A stretch of 64,000 nt of DNA from assembly GCF_933775445.1 (NCBI RefSeq), contig NC_065872.1:18972001-19036000 (forward strand). Reading direction: 5' to 3'. Origin of the DNA: Argentina anserina. Taxonomy: Eukaryota > Streptophyta > Magnoliopsida > Rosales > Rosaceae. This document shows positions 23,745 through 35,412 of the stretch, piece after piece. Under the pieces are notes generated by a model that worked only from the letters and a program-made list of their open reading frames with translations, did no database searches and had not been told where the DNA came from. The first letter of the stretch is position 1. The number at the start of each line of letters is the position of its first letter. A program made the translations under genes and the position numbers.

Positions 23745-24470
23745 TAAGCTTCATGGATTCCTTCCTAATTTCATATTTCTGAACCTCTCCATTCTAATTT
23801 CTCCCTATTGTCTTATTTTAATATATAATAAATTTCTATACCTCCGTCTCTATTCTTCATTTGCTATTTATGATTCAAATTTTGAACGCATATCTCCTTT
23901 ATAAGCTATTTAAGATTCAGTTTTGGTTTTCATTTAATTAGTTGGGTTTTCGTTTTCATTAGGTCATTAGAATCAGTGATCTAATCTTTGTTATTTGTTA
24001 TTTATATGCTCTTGATCATTTATGCCTTAATCTTTGTTATTTGTTTTCTTCTTTGTTTTTATGTATAGTAAACCATATGTATAGCAGTACAACTGTACCT
24101 CAATCTCATTCTGTATTTGTTAACTATTTTGCAGTAGTTTGTTAGTTCTGATTAAGAACTCATCTGAGCTTTGCTGAGCGTCGTAGAAGTTCCAGTTCTA
24201 GGTTGTTTGCTTGACTTAAAGGTATTGTTCTGTTCTTAGTTTGTTTATGTCTTTTATGTTCAGCGCTTATGCAGTTGGACATTGTTCACTAAACTCTCAT
24301 ATATGTTTCAATAAGTTACATGAGGTGATGAGAATTCAATAATGATAATTATTTAGTTGATCTAATTCAGCCCAATTTAGTTCTTGCACGTTAATAATTC
24401 AGAAAGAGAAAACACTACCAGAAAATCTTCTTATAGTTATCTTTATAGGAAACACTGATATTACCAATCC

Positions 24471-24498
24471 ATATATATATATATATATATATATATAT
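24471..24498. repeat. (AT)n microsatellite
   Basis: An uninterrupted AT run of about 28 bases. Confidence 0.9.
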
Positions 24499-24716
24499 CT
24501 TGAATAGGTTCCACAAGTTATTAGAGATGGAACCATCAGACATGTAATGATATGTTCAGTATATAAATTGTTATTAAATCAAACATATCACACATAATCT
24601 TCAGTGAAAGTTGTACTGCTTAACCAAAACATGGTTCAATATAAGACCTCCTAAGAGAAAAAAATTAGGATGCACCAGAAGACCACCTAACACGAGTAAG
24701 AGACAAGTATTAGATC

Positions 24717-25713
24717 CTATACAAAACTCCGTCCTTTTCCCATCCTCAGCAAGGAAATTCTGGATAGGCCAAAATAAGATAGTTTGGCATAAAAGTTTTC
24801 ATTAAACAAGATATTTATAGATTTCACATCTCTGTGAATTATAGGAAGTTTGAAACCATAGTATAGATACTCCACTCCTACATTTTGAGGCTTCCACATC
24901 AGATTTTACAAATTCAAAACAAGAAAAACTGTCATGGGAATATGAAAATCTCAAATTGCTAACCCTGTGTAGCATCAACTACGATTTGAAGTCGGTCCTT
25001 CCACCTAGATCAAATATGTGGCAATTAAGGTTGATATAAACACATGATGAGTATTGCATGCAATATTTATAGTTGGTTGCTGAGAAATTTAGTTGTGGTC
25101 TTAACTTTTTTCTTGACAGCAACCAACCTGATTTGAAAACTGGAAGACAAAATGAAAAGAAAAATATATTCAAGCAAATCAGCCAAACCTGAAGGGTGTT
25201 TGTGTAAGTCTCCATTAGCCATATATTCATAGTTATGCCTTGCATTGATTCCATCTTTGCAATATCCAACAAGAGTTCTCAAGTTTCTGTGATGAACTCT
25301 CATTAGAAGATTAACCCACCAAAAGAAAAAAACTAATATTCAAAATTTAGATATATAATTGATCTCAAAATCTCAAAAAAAAAAAAAATTTAGTATATAT
25401 GCCTATTATGGATCTGTACCCCCTGGGACCTATAAACCTTTTGGATCTTATTAACCAAAGAAATACGACTTTGCGCTATAGTTAGCTCAGCGCCAATCAA
25501 GAATCCCCAAGGAATTCTATGATTCTAGATTACCATGTAGTACCTCTGAATGGAATTCTTGATATCCTTGAACCAAAGATGGTGAAAACATTTCACAGTT
25601 ACTTGAGTGTCACCAATGTAACCATGATAAACTGTTTCAAATCCTCTTCTACCGATAATTCTCACAAAGTTGTCGATCATATGGAGTACCTGAGACAACA
25701 AGTAAATTGACAT
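24717..25713 (-). pseudogene. Captured, broken receptor-like kinase domain (LRR-RLK type)
   Basis: Three minus-strand exon relics occur in kinase order. 25713-25525 has SQVLHMIDNFVRIIGRRGFE and TVYHGYIGDTQVTVKCF, a decayed glycine loop (family LGKGGFGTVYHG). 25310-25193 has LLMRVHHRNLRTLVGYCKDG and YEYMANGDLHKH, then a CAG|GTTTGG donor. 24905-24717 has [32 protein letters not shown] and YFGLSRI. The HRD catalytic Asp survives, while DFG has become YFG and the glycine loop is lost. Intron-like sequence is kept, so genomic DNA rather than cDNA was taken. The wording matches malectin-like LRR receptor kinases of plants. The fragment lies antisense between RepHel and the RPA-like gene, consistent with Helitron gene capture. 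It is not functional. Confidence 0.75.
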
Positions 25714-26241
25714 CGCGATGATGGCTCGATTAACTTTCTATTCAATCGTCAACGTCTCTTAAGGCCATTAGGTAAAGGTCCAATTATCATTTTCTAAAGC
25801 AGAAACTAAATACAAACCGGCAATTGTGAGTCTCCAGTCTTCATGTCATATTCACTTATTCAGTACCCTTTCAACATTGATACCAAAGCCCTTCAAGCTG
25901 CTCATGATGTTGTTTAGTCAATTAACTCTTGACATTTGAGCAGCAACTTCCGTGAAACTCTGATATGATTGTCAATAATAATTCTCTGTATGCAGCCTTC
26001 TTCCATTTTATTTGCTTTGATTTAATTTGAATAGTTGATTTATCAATATTATATAAAAACTAATTTGGTAAGATTAACTAATATCCTTTGTACTTATTTT
26101 CTTTCAATTTTACATAATACCTAAGATTTTTTAATATCCTTTTCTATTAGGTTACTGTTGTTTCAAAAATTCATTTAGTATATGTGCATTGACAACTTCA
26201 TTAATATCACTATAATTAACTCTTTTTCTAATAGTCAGGCA

Positions 26242-28856
26242 ATGAGTGAGATGAGCATAACATATCTGAATGACATACGCCCAAATCAATATGTGGGCAG
26301 AATTAGAATTCGTGTTGCAAGAGCATGGAGGCCAAAAAAGTTTAAAAGCGAATTCTTTGATGGATTACACTATCTTCTGATCGATGAAAGAGTAAGCTTT
26401 AGAACATTATTATCTCTTAAAGATCTATATTACCACACCTATATTTCATACAAATAATTAGAATTACCAAAATACAAGATTATAACTTTTGTTCTGTTTG
26501 AATTAATTCTTTTCAATACATCATGTAGGCTGACACCATGCATGCTATTGTTGCTGAGAATGACTATGAGTACACAACCAAACTGGAAGAAGGCTGCATG
26601 TATGACATTTATCATGTCTTCACCAAGAAACATGTCTTTGGATACAAAGTGGTGGATCGTGATCTACAATTGACTTTCAATCAACCCACGAAGTCTATCC
26701 CACTAAAACAAGACACATGCTCAATTCCAAGATATGCATTCCAATTCTTACAGTTTGAGCAGGTTGAAGATCGCTTCAAAGAACACGCAGAAAAAGACAA
26801 ACAAAAGAAAGAACAAATCGTGCTCATAGGCAAGTTATCAAACAAAAGTTCAACTTTTAACTAATATATGCTGCCTTCTTAATAGAGTGAATCATGTTGA
26901 GGACATATGCTTCTTCTATAATGCAAGATATTTATGGCTGCATTAAAGATGTTCAATCAGAACGCAAGCGATATATACCATCAACAGATGAACATGAATC
27001 CATTTGTGTGGTTACTCTTGAAAATCTTAGGTATGTCTTTATTAAATTCCAGTTTTGAAAATTTTAATTGTCCTTTTATAATAACTTCAACTATCCACAT
27101 TTGATAATGTAGGAGACAACGCGTAATAGTCACACTTTGGGGACACCATGCAAGAAGTTTTGACTTGAAAGTTCTTGAGGACCCAACAACATCAGTGTTT
27201 GTCGCATTCACAAGTTTGAATCTAAAAAAATTCCGAGGTATTCATTATTCAACCACTTATATCTAACTGCTTATGATAAAATAGCCATAGGCACAGCTTT
27301 AATTTAAAACCATTACGTAATCATCAACATTACACTTATTTATGTTTTCCTTACTTTTTATCAACAGATTACATAACACCAACAAGCACAAATCACACAT
27401 GCATCATCTATAACCCACAGTTGCCAGATTCTGCAGAATATGAGACAGAGTAAGTATTGTAATTAACTGAAATATATTATTTATATACAAACATAACACA
27501 ATTACCAATATCAAATACAGGTTTAACAAACCAGGAGACAAACCAATAATCAGTGCACCATACAAGCAGAGGAAAAAAGATGAAACATGGAAGACAATTT
27601 TTGATCTATATACACTGGACCCAGAAGCCTATAAGGTACAACATATTATATTATCTAATTGAAAAAAGAGAAAAATAAACCCAAGAAAATACTTCTATGC
27701 CCTAGCTCAGCAAAAACTGACATGAGAACATTATTTTCACTTCTCTTATAAGCTAATTTTTGAATTCTGGTATTAAATTAGACTTCATACTGAAACTAAT
27801 GTAATTGCCACAGGATCAAATAGTTGTGTGTTGTGCAACGATCATCAGATTCTCAACTCACAGCGGGTGGTGGTACAATAGTTGCTCAGAACCAAATTGT
27901 AACAAGCAGCTGAAGCAACATGGAGATGATGGCACCTACGAATGTCAGAAACATAACGTTGTAAAAAGAGCTTTCCCATGGTGAGGCATCTTTATGAAAA
28001 CATATAACTACCTCGCGTATTTTTCATATTTTGTTAAAAACGATATTTTTGAAAATTTCAAAATTTTAGCCAACCATAACATTTTTTATGATCATTTAGG
28101 CTTTCACATGTTAGGGCTGAATTGAAGAACTCTATTATCATGTGAACTGATTACTTTTGTTACATAAACAGTTATAGAGTTTATCTAACTATAGAAGATG
28201 ACAAGGAGGATCAAATCACCCTAACACTAATGGGACAACAGGCAGAACAACTCTTTGGCTACACATGTTCAGAATTGCTAGAAAAAAGAAACTATGCGGG
28301 TAATCATGATCTGCCGGAAGAAATAGCCGCCAAAAGAGGCAACAAGTACCTGTTTGATCTTCAAGTTAAGCTCGACCGTGAAATCACTGTAAAGGGCATA
28401 CAACCAAACCCAGACAATGATGAACCAATATCAGCCACACCTCAAAAAACGTATGAGAAAAAAAGGGCAGCTAATCTCATAGGCAAATCAATTGATACAC
28501 CAGAGAAAGACAAGAAGACCAAAAGGTAACCGTAAACATCCATGACTTGAAATTCTTAAATTAGTGTTAATTTTTGCATTTGAAGCATTAAAATAAGAGT
28601 TGAAACATTTCTATTTAATTTCTCCTATGATCTCTTTAACATTACTACAAGAAAAAATAATTATCTTCTTCCATCTAAAATTTAGGTATGCTTGATCTTT
28701 CTTCACTATTAGCCACCTCCAATATTTATAACCTCTGATATTCACAGCCTTATTAACTCTGCCACAATCTTATTGATTTCAAATGACAGGCAAGGCAAAG
28801 AGGCAACCCCATCTCTTACAGAGAAGAAACAAACTGAAAAAGATAAGAGAGAATGA
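26242..28856 (+). CDS. RPA1-like single-strand DNA-binding protein of the Helitron
   Basis: Large-subunit replication protein A homologue with OB folds, presumed to bind single-stranded DNA during rolling-circle transposition. Nine exons join in phase: 26242-26391, 26529-26829, 26928-27030, 27113-27237, 27368-27449, 27521-27635, 27814-27980, 28172-28525 and 28790-28856. They give 487 codons ending in TGA. The first OB fold covers NDIRPNQYVGRIRIRVARAW through FGYKVVDRDLQLTF. The second holds DIYGCIKDV and RVIVTLWGHHARSFDLKV, with VFVAFTSLNLKKF. The C-terminal fold has a zinc-ribbon-like segment (WWYNSCSEPNCNKQL..YECQKH) and YRVYLTIEDDKEDQITLTLM. The tail is Lys/Glu-rich. Intron 2 has a GC donor (ATAG|GCAAGT). 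Plant Helitrons are known to carry such genes. No stops or frameshifts are seen. Confidence 0.85.
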
Positions 28857-29097
28857 ACTAGGTTGAAAGCATTTTCTATATATATCTATAGCTTTTATGT
28901 TGGTACAGCAGTAGCTGCGCTTTTGTATCACAGCAGCAAACAAAAGCAATGGATAAATTGGCGCAAAAAAGGTTGGGGCAATATCCTTTTTGAACAAACC
29001 CCAAACCAAACTCCACATCCATTCAAGTTCACCACTGATGCAGTAAGAGGAAAACCTAGAATTCAGCATTTTTTTTGTTACTTAAATGCTGTCCCAT

Positions 29098-29345
29098 TTT
29101 TTGGATGGAAACAAATAGTTGTACTGCAACCAAAATCAGTTGGATGGAAACAAACTGTTGTACTGCAACCAAAACCAGTTTCCTGTAAAAACTATTGTAT
29201 ATTAAGTAATCTAACTCAGACTGTTAGATTAGGCTCCTCTATTTTGGGTCAGTTGTACTAGAGACAAACAGTTCTACTGCACAACTAAAACCAGTTTCAT
29301 GTAAAAACTATTTGTATGTTAAGTAATCAAACTCAGATTTGTCTA
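29098..29345. repeat. Helitron 3' subterminal direct repeats
   Basis: The words TGGAAACAAAC.GTTGTACTGC and AACCAAAACCAGTTTC repeat two to three times. A longer unit ending in TGTAAAAACTATT.GTAT.TTAAGTAATC..ACTCAGA occurs at about 29180-29222 and 29297-29338. They lie about 100 bp inside the CTAG terminus. Confidence 0.7.
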
Positions 29346-29417
29346 ATTCAGATTCTTAGAGTTCCAATTAATCTAATTGAAGTAATCAGGTACAACACTT
29401 GATTTAGTAATACAAAA

Positions 29418-29446
29418 CCGCAGCAAAGCGCGGACCACCTATCTAG
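29418..29446 (+). other. Helitron 3' terminal hairpin and CTAG end
   Basis: CCGC pairs with GCGG and GC pairs with GC around an AAA loop, with one bulged A on the 5' arm. ACCACCTAT and CTAG follow, and the next base is T. This is the standard Helitron transposition terminator arrangement. Confidence 0.9.
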
Positions 29447-30373
29447 TTTTGTATGTTTAAGGTTATATACTTCAAGAATGAATGAAGAGACTGTGTGTAC
29501 GAATATGGGTATGGTTCAAGAGACATTAGTTTTTAGTTTTTACACAAATTTTGACACTTTATTGTAGTCATTGGATTTAAAAACACATGACAAAACTTAA
29601 CGGTTTAGATTTAAATAACGAATTAGATGAAAATTTGTAGAGATGATCTTGAATAATATATCTAAATATTGAATCGCTTATGGTGAAAAAAATTGACCGA
29701 AAAATGTGCCAAAATTGGAACTTCACTATGTAATTTCAGAGTGAAGCTTCACTCTAGATAAAAACTGTATATATATATGTGTATATTTAGATTTATGATA
29801 TATCTGATTCCCGGCAAAAACCCCTACTTGAAAATTGGACTAAGGTGATTTATTATATTTGCCCTCTTATTATACTTATTCATTCTTATAAATACACACA
29901 TCGTACTAGTATGGCACAAACAACCGCAAACAAATTCACAAGCAGTTCGCGAGTAGTTCACAACATATATACTCTCAGAATAAAACTTCTTGGAATATAC
30001 TGTCTCTCTTTGTTAGCATCCACTACTAATATAACTGATCAACCCAGTGTCTTTGACGTCACAACCTCACTATTTGACAAAACAAACCAGGACAATTTCT
30101 TAAGATAATAAACCATATGGTAAAAAGAAAGATCAACAACACATACCATGAGATTCTTACATCAGTCAATTAAACGGAAGGCAAACACATTGATGGCTAG
30201 TAGTAAACTCCAGAAAAAAAAATTTGGATTCAACTTCTGATTTTCACCCGGCCAAAGTTTAACCTGTGCACCCATTGATTCCAAAACAGGGAGGCATTAC
30301 ACAGCATTTACTTCTTTCATATGGTTACAAACTGAACTTAGAAGAAAAATAAAGGGTTTTCTTATTTCAAATA
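29447..30373. other. Intergenic DNA between Helitron and NUP62
   Basis: AT-rich, with no supported gene. It holds the NUP62 3' flank. Some inverted-repeat-like stretches (AGAGTGAAGCTTCACTCT near 29740) are present. Confidence 0.5.
29740..29757. repeat. Short perfect palindrome
   Basis: AGAGTGAAGCTTCACTCT is self-complementary over 18 bases and sits 3' of the Helitron. It could be the tip of a MITE or chance. Confidence 0.5.
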
Positions 30374-33300
30374 TCATGACATCCAATAACTTGGACCCAT
30401 CAATTCACGATCTGCGGCAGGACCTTGATTGGCAAGCCTCTGAATTCGCGAAGAGAACTCTTCAGCCTGAAAACATCGACAGAGATTAGCATCAGTTAAT
30501 AGGAATGCACATCTAAACCACTGAGGAAAGAGCCAGATTTTATTTGAAGAACATGTTCATCCACCCATTTCGATTATAATAATCATTTTGTTGTTTCTCA
30601 CTCAGAACAGGAGAAGTCCAGTGGTCTAGGACATTTGATTATATTTATCTATGAAAGTCGTACATACTGATTACAAAATTCCAGAAAACCGGGGACTGAA
30701 CTGGGATTTTACTGAAAACTAAGAGCATTTTATCCCACCCCAAACCTTTCTAATTATAAAAGGAAACCACTATAAATTGTTCAATAGGTAAACAACAATA
30801 TCATGGTTCACAGGTTTTTGAGATTCTGCAGACATGGGGCTCACTTTCACTTAGCTGCATGTTACCAGTGAATAGAACAAACCGTAACTTGAACTAATGT
30901 AACAAAATACTAACCTTTTCATCAATCCACATCAAAGAGCTTAGCTGATTGTTTAAGATTTTTACAACCACATCTAGTGGAGCCATTCCATCATTTATGT
31001 CCAATTCTCCACCCTAAATGACACAGAAGTCATAAGCACCATTATCATTGTTGGCATATGTTGGAAACCGCTCAACACTAAAGTTCAAAGCTTTACCTGA
31101 TTAGCATTAACAGTCTCAATAATTGATTTAATTTGTTCTGTCACCTGCTCTAGCTCCCTCTCGATATACTCAGCCTGCTCATACCTGCATACAGACCACC
31201 GTATAATTAACAGAAAATCTCTATTTGTGCTTTAGTGAGTCTGCATGTGAATGTGCAGAAGAGATAAGAATAAACCATAATTGAATCACATTCACTCATG
31301 CAGTTGTGTATCCTTATGTGTATGAACAGATGAGTGTGCTACTAGAACACAATTTAAATCTGTGAAATAGGTCCAAACATGAAAGCATAAAACACGCTAC
31401 TTAAATTTACAAACTAAACTACACTGCTAAAACTCACATTGCATCTCTTGTGGATGCAGCCTCATCATCAAGAAGCAATCCACGCTCATCATTGTATATG
31501 CGCTCAGCTTCTTTTTCCATGCTTTCTAAAGCCTTATCAACCTAAAAAAAGAACCCAGGAGTAAGTTTTACTGTGCACACATTTGCAATGGTCAACCAAC
31601 AAATTGGAAGGCTCAAGACCAATTCCAAAATGAAATTTTGAGTATCAGCTTAAGAGAGTCAAGGACTAATGAAAAGTAAAACAAGATCTTTCTCAATAAT
31701 AACCAACTTGGGCTTATTGATCTTATCATAATTAATTGGTCCTGGAAGTGCAATCTACGGGGAAGTAACAGAACTCTTGGGCGTAGGAAAACAATGCCTC
31801 AAGAATTGTAGAGTATCTTTATGCATTAAAGAAACGACAATTGGAGCTGTGTTGAGTATAGATAAATTTGACACCAATTATAACCTTGTTAAAACATAAA
31901 CTTAGCGTACCTCTTGCTGATGAGTCTCGATTAACTCTAGTTGCCGCTCCACTTTAGCTTGGGTATCCACCACGTTCGCCACTTCGATCTAAATGATTGA
32001 TACATATATCCATCAGTCATAAGTAGCTCAAAGCATAAAAACTAAAACAATATTCTTAGAGGAAAGAACTTTTGAACAAGAGTGTTAACTGAGTCTCACT
32101 TGACATTCAACACAGCTAATGCAAATTTGCAAACTGATTATCCCATTGTACTTACCAAGTTACCAGGAATACCCCTTCCTCATAACAAAACAAATTCAGA
32201 ACTTGCACCTAAAAAACTAGCGGCAACAAGTTCACAGCCAACATATGTAGATATATTAAGAAATAGATCACCTCAAGCCTAAGAAGAACATCACGGTTCT
32301 GTAAAATCCTCCTGTCCCAGTCTGCTATTGCATTAGCCTGCTTTCGGAACTTTACAGTACGCTCTTGAAGCTCAGCATTCCACTCCTTGATAATCTACAA
32401 TTATAGCAAAAAAATAACTTCTTGATAAAGAAGAGTAGAAATGTGATATAATGATACAGGGAGTACAGAAGCGATGTCATACAGAAAAAGAATGGAAATG
32501 CATGAATAATGAAGGGGTAGGAAGTGTGTCTACTTGGTCCTCTGTGCCTAGATTGATCTGTCCATTTATACTCTAGGAATTTTGTTCTTATGACTGTTGT
32601 CCTTCAAATCCTTTTGCAGTAAATTTAACAGTTTCATATCCTTCCAATTCTTTTGTCTCATGAACTAGATAACTTTTCGTCATTTCTTTTTACCATTTTG
32701 GGTATGCCAACCTTATGAACACCAAAAAGAAGTATAACGTACTATTACATGAACGAAGCAATTGATTCTCAGAGTTTTAGAAGGTATTGTAAATTCATAT
32801 GCATATCACCACGCTGGGGGATTACATGTTTATTTTAATATATTAGGTTCTCTTATTTTTCTAGCATTACACAGTGATTTCACATTAAAATTCAATGGTA
32901 AATTGTCTAAAAATACTCATTCATGTTTGAACTAAATTTGGAGATATTCACTTATTCAATCATAAAGTAGCAATTCAAATAATACTACAAAAAATAAAAA
33001 GAAACATGAAGTACCTCTTCAACCGTCTTCCCGGTGATCTCTGAAGGTAATTTTGGTGTTGTCGTAGATACTGTAGTGCTTACATTTACATTTGAGGTTG
33101 TCCTAAGAGATAAATATGACAGAATAGCACAAGTGAGACAATCAGGATATTTAGGTGCGTCTTTATTTTTATGTGGTGCATCCACCTTAAAATGAGATAT
33201 AGTAGTCCTAATCCCTAAGCAGTAGAGATTTGGGTAAAAAGTTCTTTCCACTAAATGAAATGCAATTTACATAATATTTCATTGCAAGTATCACTTTCGT

Positions 33301-35362
33301 TGTGTTCAGTCCTCTGTTAACGATAAATCTTCACAACATGAAACACAAGTGGAACACTAATAACGATTAATGTTAAAGCAAAAGAAAGTTGAAAGCCTAA
33401 GTGGTTAACAATAGGGCAAAATACTATAGAAGAAACTTTAGATGCAAGGTATAACCATAAGATAAAGGCAGAACCAACAAAAGGGACACTGACCCACTAG
33501 TAGATGCCACAGCAAGTGCACTAGATGTCTGAGCTGCAGGGGTAATGGTACCAGTTGTCGCCGGAGTTGCAGTTGCTGAAGTACAAAGAACATTTATATG
33601 CACACACTATCAGATCTTTCTAATAAATAAACGATACTTGATTTATGCACATAAACATTATACAAAATGAATGTCATACAATTGTGTTTTTTATTTGCCT
33701 TGAGTACTTAAAGGAATTCAGATTGCTCTAAACAAGTGTGCCCAAGTCAAAGGCACACCGCAACATACACTAGGATTGAAATTCAGCCTACCATTACTAT
33801 TATGATATTGAATCAGTAGTTCATTTATTTTCTCAAAACAGATAATCAGGGTGAGATAACTAACCAAATGCCGGCACAGTAGTGCTTGGCTGTGCTTGTG
33901 ACGACGAGGCAGGCACAGAGACGCTGGAGAAAATTGAACCACCGGACGAAGAAGCAACAGCGGCTGAAGAAGCAGGCGCTAAGGAAAAGCCCGTAAAGGA
34001 ACTGGTAGTAGTGGCTGATGAAGCAGCAGCCGAGCTAGCAGGCACTGCAGTTGAAGCCGGCTGTGCATTAGCGCTGGCAGCCAGAGGAGCACTTGGAGTC
34101 ACATTGAACGCCGGCAACGAGAACGAAGGAGCTTGTGTAGTGCTACTTGCTGCCGCAGTTGAAGACGCCGGTGTGGTTGTGGTGGCGGTCGAAAACAATG
34201 GCACTGAAGGCTTTGAAAACGACAATGAGGTGGAAGCCGGCGCAGCTGACGAGGCCGCATTGCTGAATAAGAAAGAAGGAGGTTGAGAAGCTGAGGATGT
34301 AGCCGGCGCAGCTGATGAGGCGGCATTGTTGAATCCGAAAGAAGGTTGAGACGCCGATGACGAAGCCGCCGGTGCTCCGAATGAGAGGCTGAAGCCGCCG
34401 CTTGATGCTGCGGCAGGGGCGGCAGTAGAATCGGCGGTGGATGCTGCGGCGGGCTTCGGTGGGAATGAAGAGAAAGCAGGAGAGGAAGTGGCCGGAGCTC
34501 CAGACGAGGCTGTGGAAAAGCCGGCGAAAGCCGGAGTGGTTGAGGCTGCCGCCGAAGAAGAGCTCGAAAAAGATGGGAATGCCGGAGTGGGAGTGGTTGA
34601 TGCGGCGGCGGCGGAGGAAGAGCTCAGGAAGCTAGGGAAGGCGGGAGTGGTTGAGGCTGAAGACGAGGCAGAGGTGGAAAAGCTCAGAAAGGAGGGAGTG
34701 GTTGTCGCCGCCGCAGACGACGGAGCAGAGCTTCCAAACAAGTTCTGAGTGGTGGTAGAGGGCGGCGGCGCCGATGATGAGGTTGAGCCGAACGGAGCAG
34801 TGGTCCCAAACAACGGTGACGCAGCCGAATAGGAGGTTGAGCCGAACTGAGCAGTGGTCCCAAACAACGGTGACGGCGAAGAAGCAGGAGCGGAGGCGAA
34901 GAGAGGAGAGCTAGTAGTGGCGGACGCGGTTGACCCGAATAAGTTTGCGGTAGAACCCGAAGCCTGCGACGACGAGGATACGCCGAACAGCGACGAGCCG
35001 AACGGAGAAGAGGATGAGGCGGAAGCGGCGGGGGAGGGGTTGAACCCGAAGGAAGGGGCGGCGGCGGTTGTTGTTGTTGATGAAGCTCCGAATGAGGGAA
35101 ACGGGCTCGGGTTAGGGGTGGCGAAAGAGGGGGAGGAGGCGGTGTTGGATAAGAAGCTGAAAGGGGAGGAGGAAGTGGAGGGAGGAGCGGAGGCGAAAGG
35201 GGAGGAAGATCCGGGTCCGAACCCGGTGGAGGAGGTGGCGGGCGCGGAGGATCCGAATGGGGAAGGGGAGGAGGCGAAGGAGAAAGCCGGGGCGGAAGAT
35301 CCGAAGGGGGAAGTGGATTGGGAAGCGGAGGAACCCGACGTTCCGAAATTGAAACCCGACAT
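30374..35362 (-). CDS. NUP62: Nucleoporin NUP62, complete (nine exons, 750 aa)
   Basis: FG-repeat nucleoporin of the central pore channel (Nsp1/Nup62 family), which forms the NUP62-NUP54-NUP58 coiled-coil complex. Minus-strand exons are 35362-33865, 33575-33494, 33102-33015, 32394-32272, 31988-31911, 31541-31438, 31184-31097, 31013-30915 and 30466-30374. All have GT-AG borders, phases match, and the total is 751 codons including TGA. The start is ATG at 35362 (MSGFNFGTSG). Exon 1 encodes about 500 residues of low-complexity Ser/Ala/Pro with FG and SPFG/LFG repeats and no stop. The C-terminal part carries the Nsp1-type coiled coil (IIKEWNAELQERTVKFRKQA, then MEKEAERIYNDERGLLLDD and YIERELEQVTEQIKSI). 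It ends AADRELMGPSYWMS. Length is close to Arabidopsis NUP62. The antisense frames over exon 1 are shadows caused by its GC-rich repeats. Confidence 0.95.
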
Positions 35363-35378
35363 TCTTCCTTTTTCACAC

Positions 35379-35412
35379 TGCTCTCTCTCTCTCTCCCCCT
35401 CTCTCACTCGGT
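35379..35412. promoter_or_regulatory. CT-rich tract in the NUP62 5' leader
   Basis: A CTCTCTCTCTCTCCCCCTCTC run (GA-rich on the coding strand) lies directly upstream of the NUP62 start codon. GA/CT leader tracts are common at plant housekeeping promoters. No TATA box is evident nearby. Confidence 0.45.

Larger units (their letters stand above)
15800..29446 (+). mobile_element. Helitron carrying RepHel, RPA1-like gene and a captured kinase fragment
   Basis: The 3' end is diagnostic: hairpin CCGCAGCAAAGCGCGG (29418-29433), a nine-base spacer, then CTAG (29443-29446) followed by T, as expected for insertion between A and T. Inside, in one orientation, are a Rep/helicase gene and an RPA1-like gene, the two proteins known from plant Helitrons. 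The 5' end is not certain. A|TCGATATTTACTATATA at 15799-15800 fits the A|TC rule, but other TC starts before 16080 are possible. The element is about 13.6 kb if that end is right. Between the two genes is an antisense kinase relic. The open reading frames suggest a young, possibly autonomous copy. Confidence 0.8.

Noticed and set aside
28863..29261. 132-codon frame near the Helitron 3' end
   Set aside because: Overlaps subterminal direct repeats; its repeated WKQ.VVLQPK product is explained by the DNA repeat.
33882..34748. Long plus-strand frames over NUP62 exon 1 (also 34854-35450)
   Set aside because: They are antisense shadows of the Ser/Ala/Pro-rich FG-repeat exon; low-complexity GC-rich DNA keeps all frames open.
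34684..35376. Second minus-strand frame rich in Pro/Leu/Arg over NUP62 exon 1
   Set aside because: Alternative frame of the same exon; the FG-repeat frame joins correctly to eight downstream exons.
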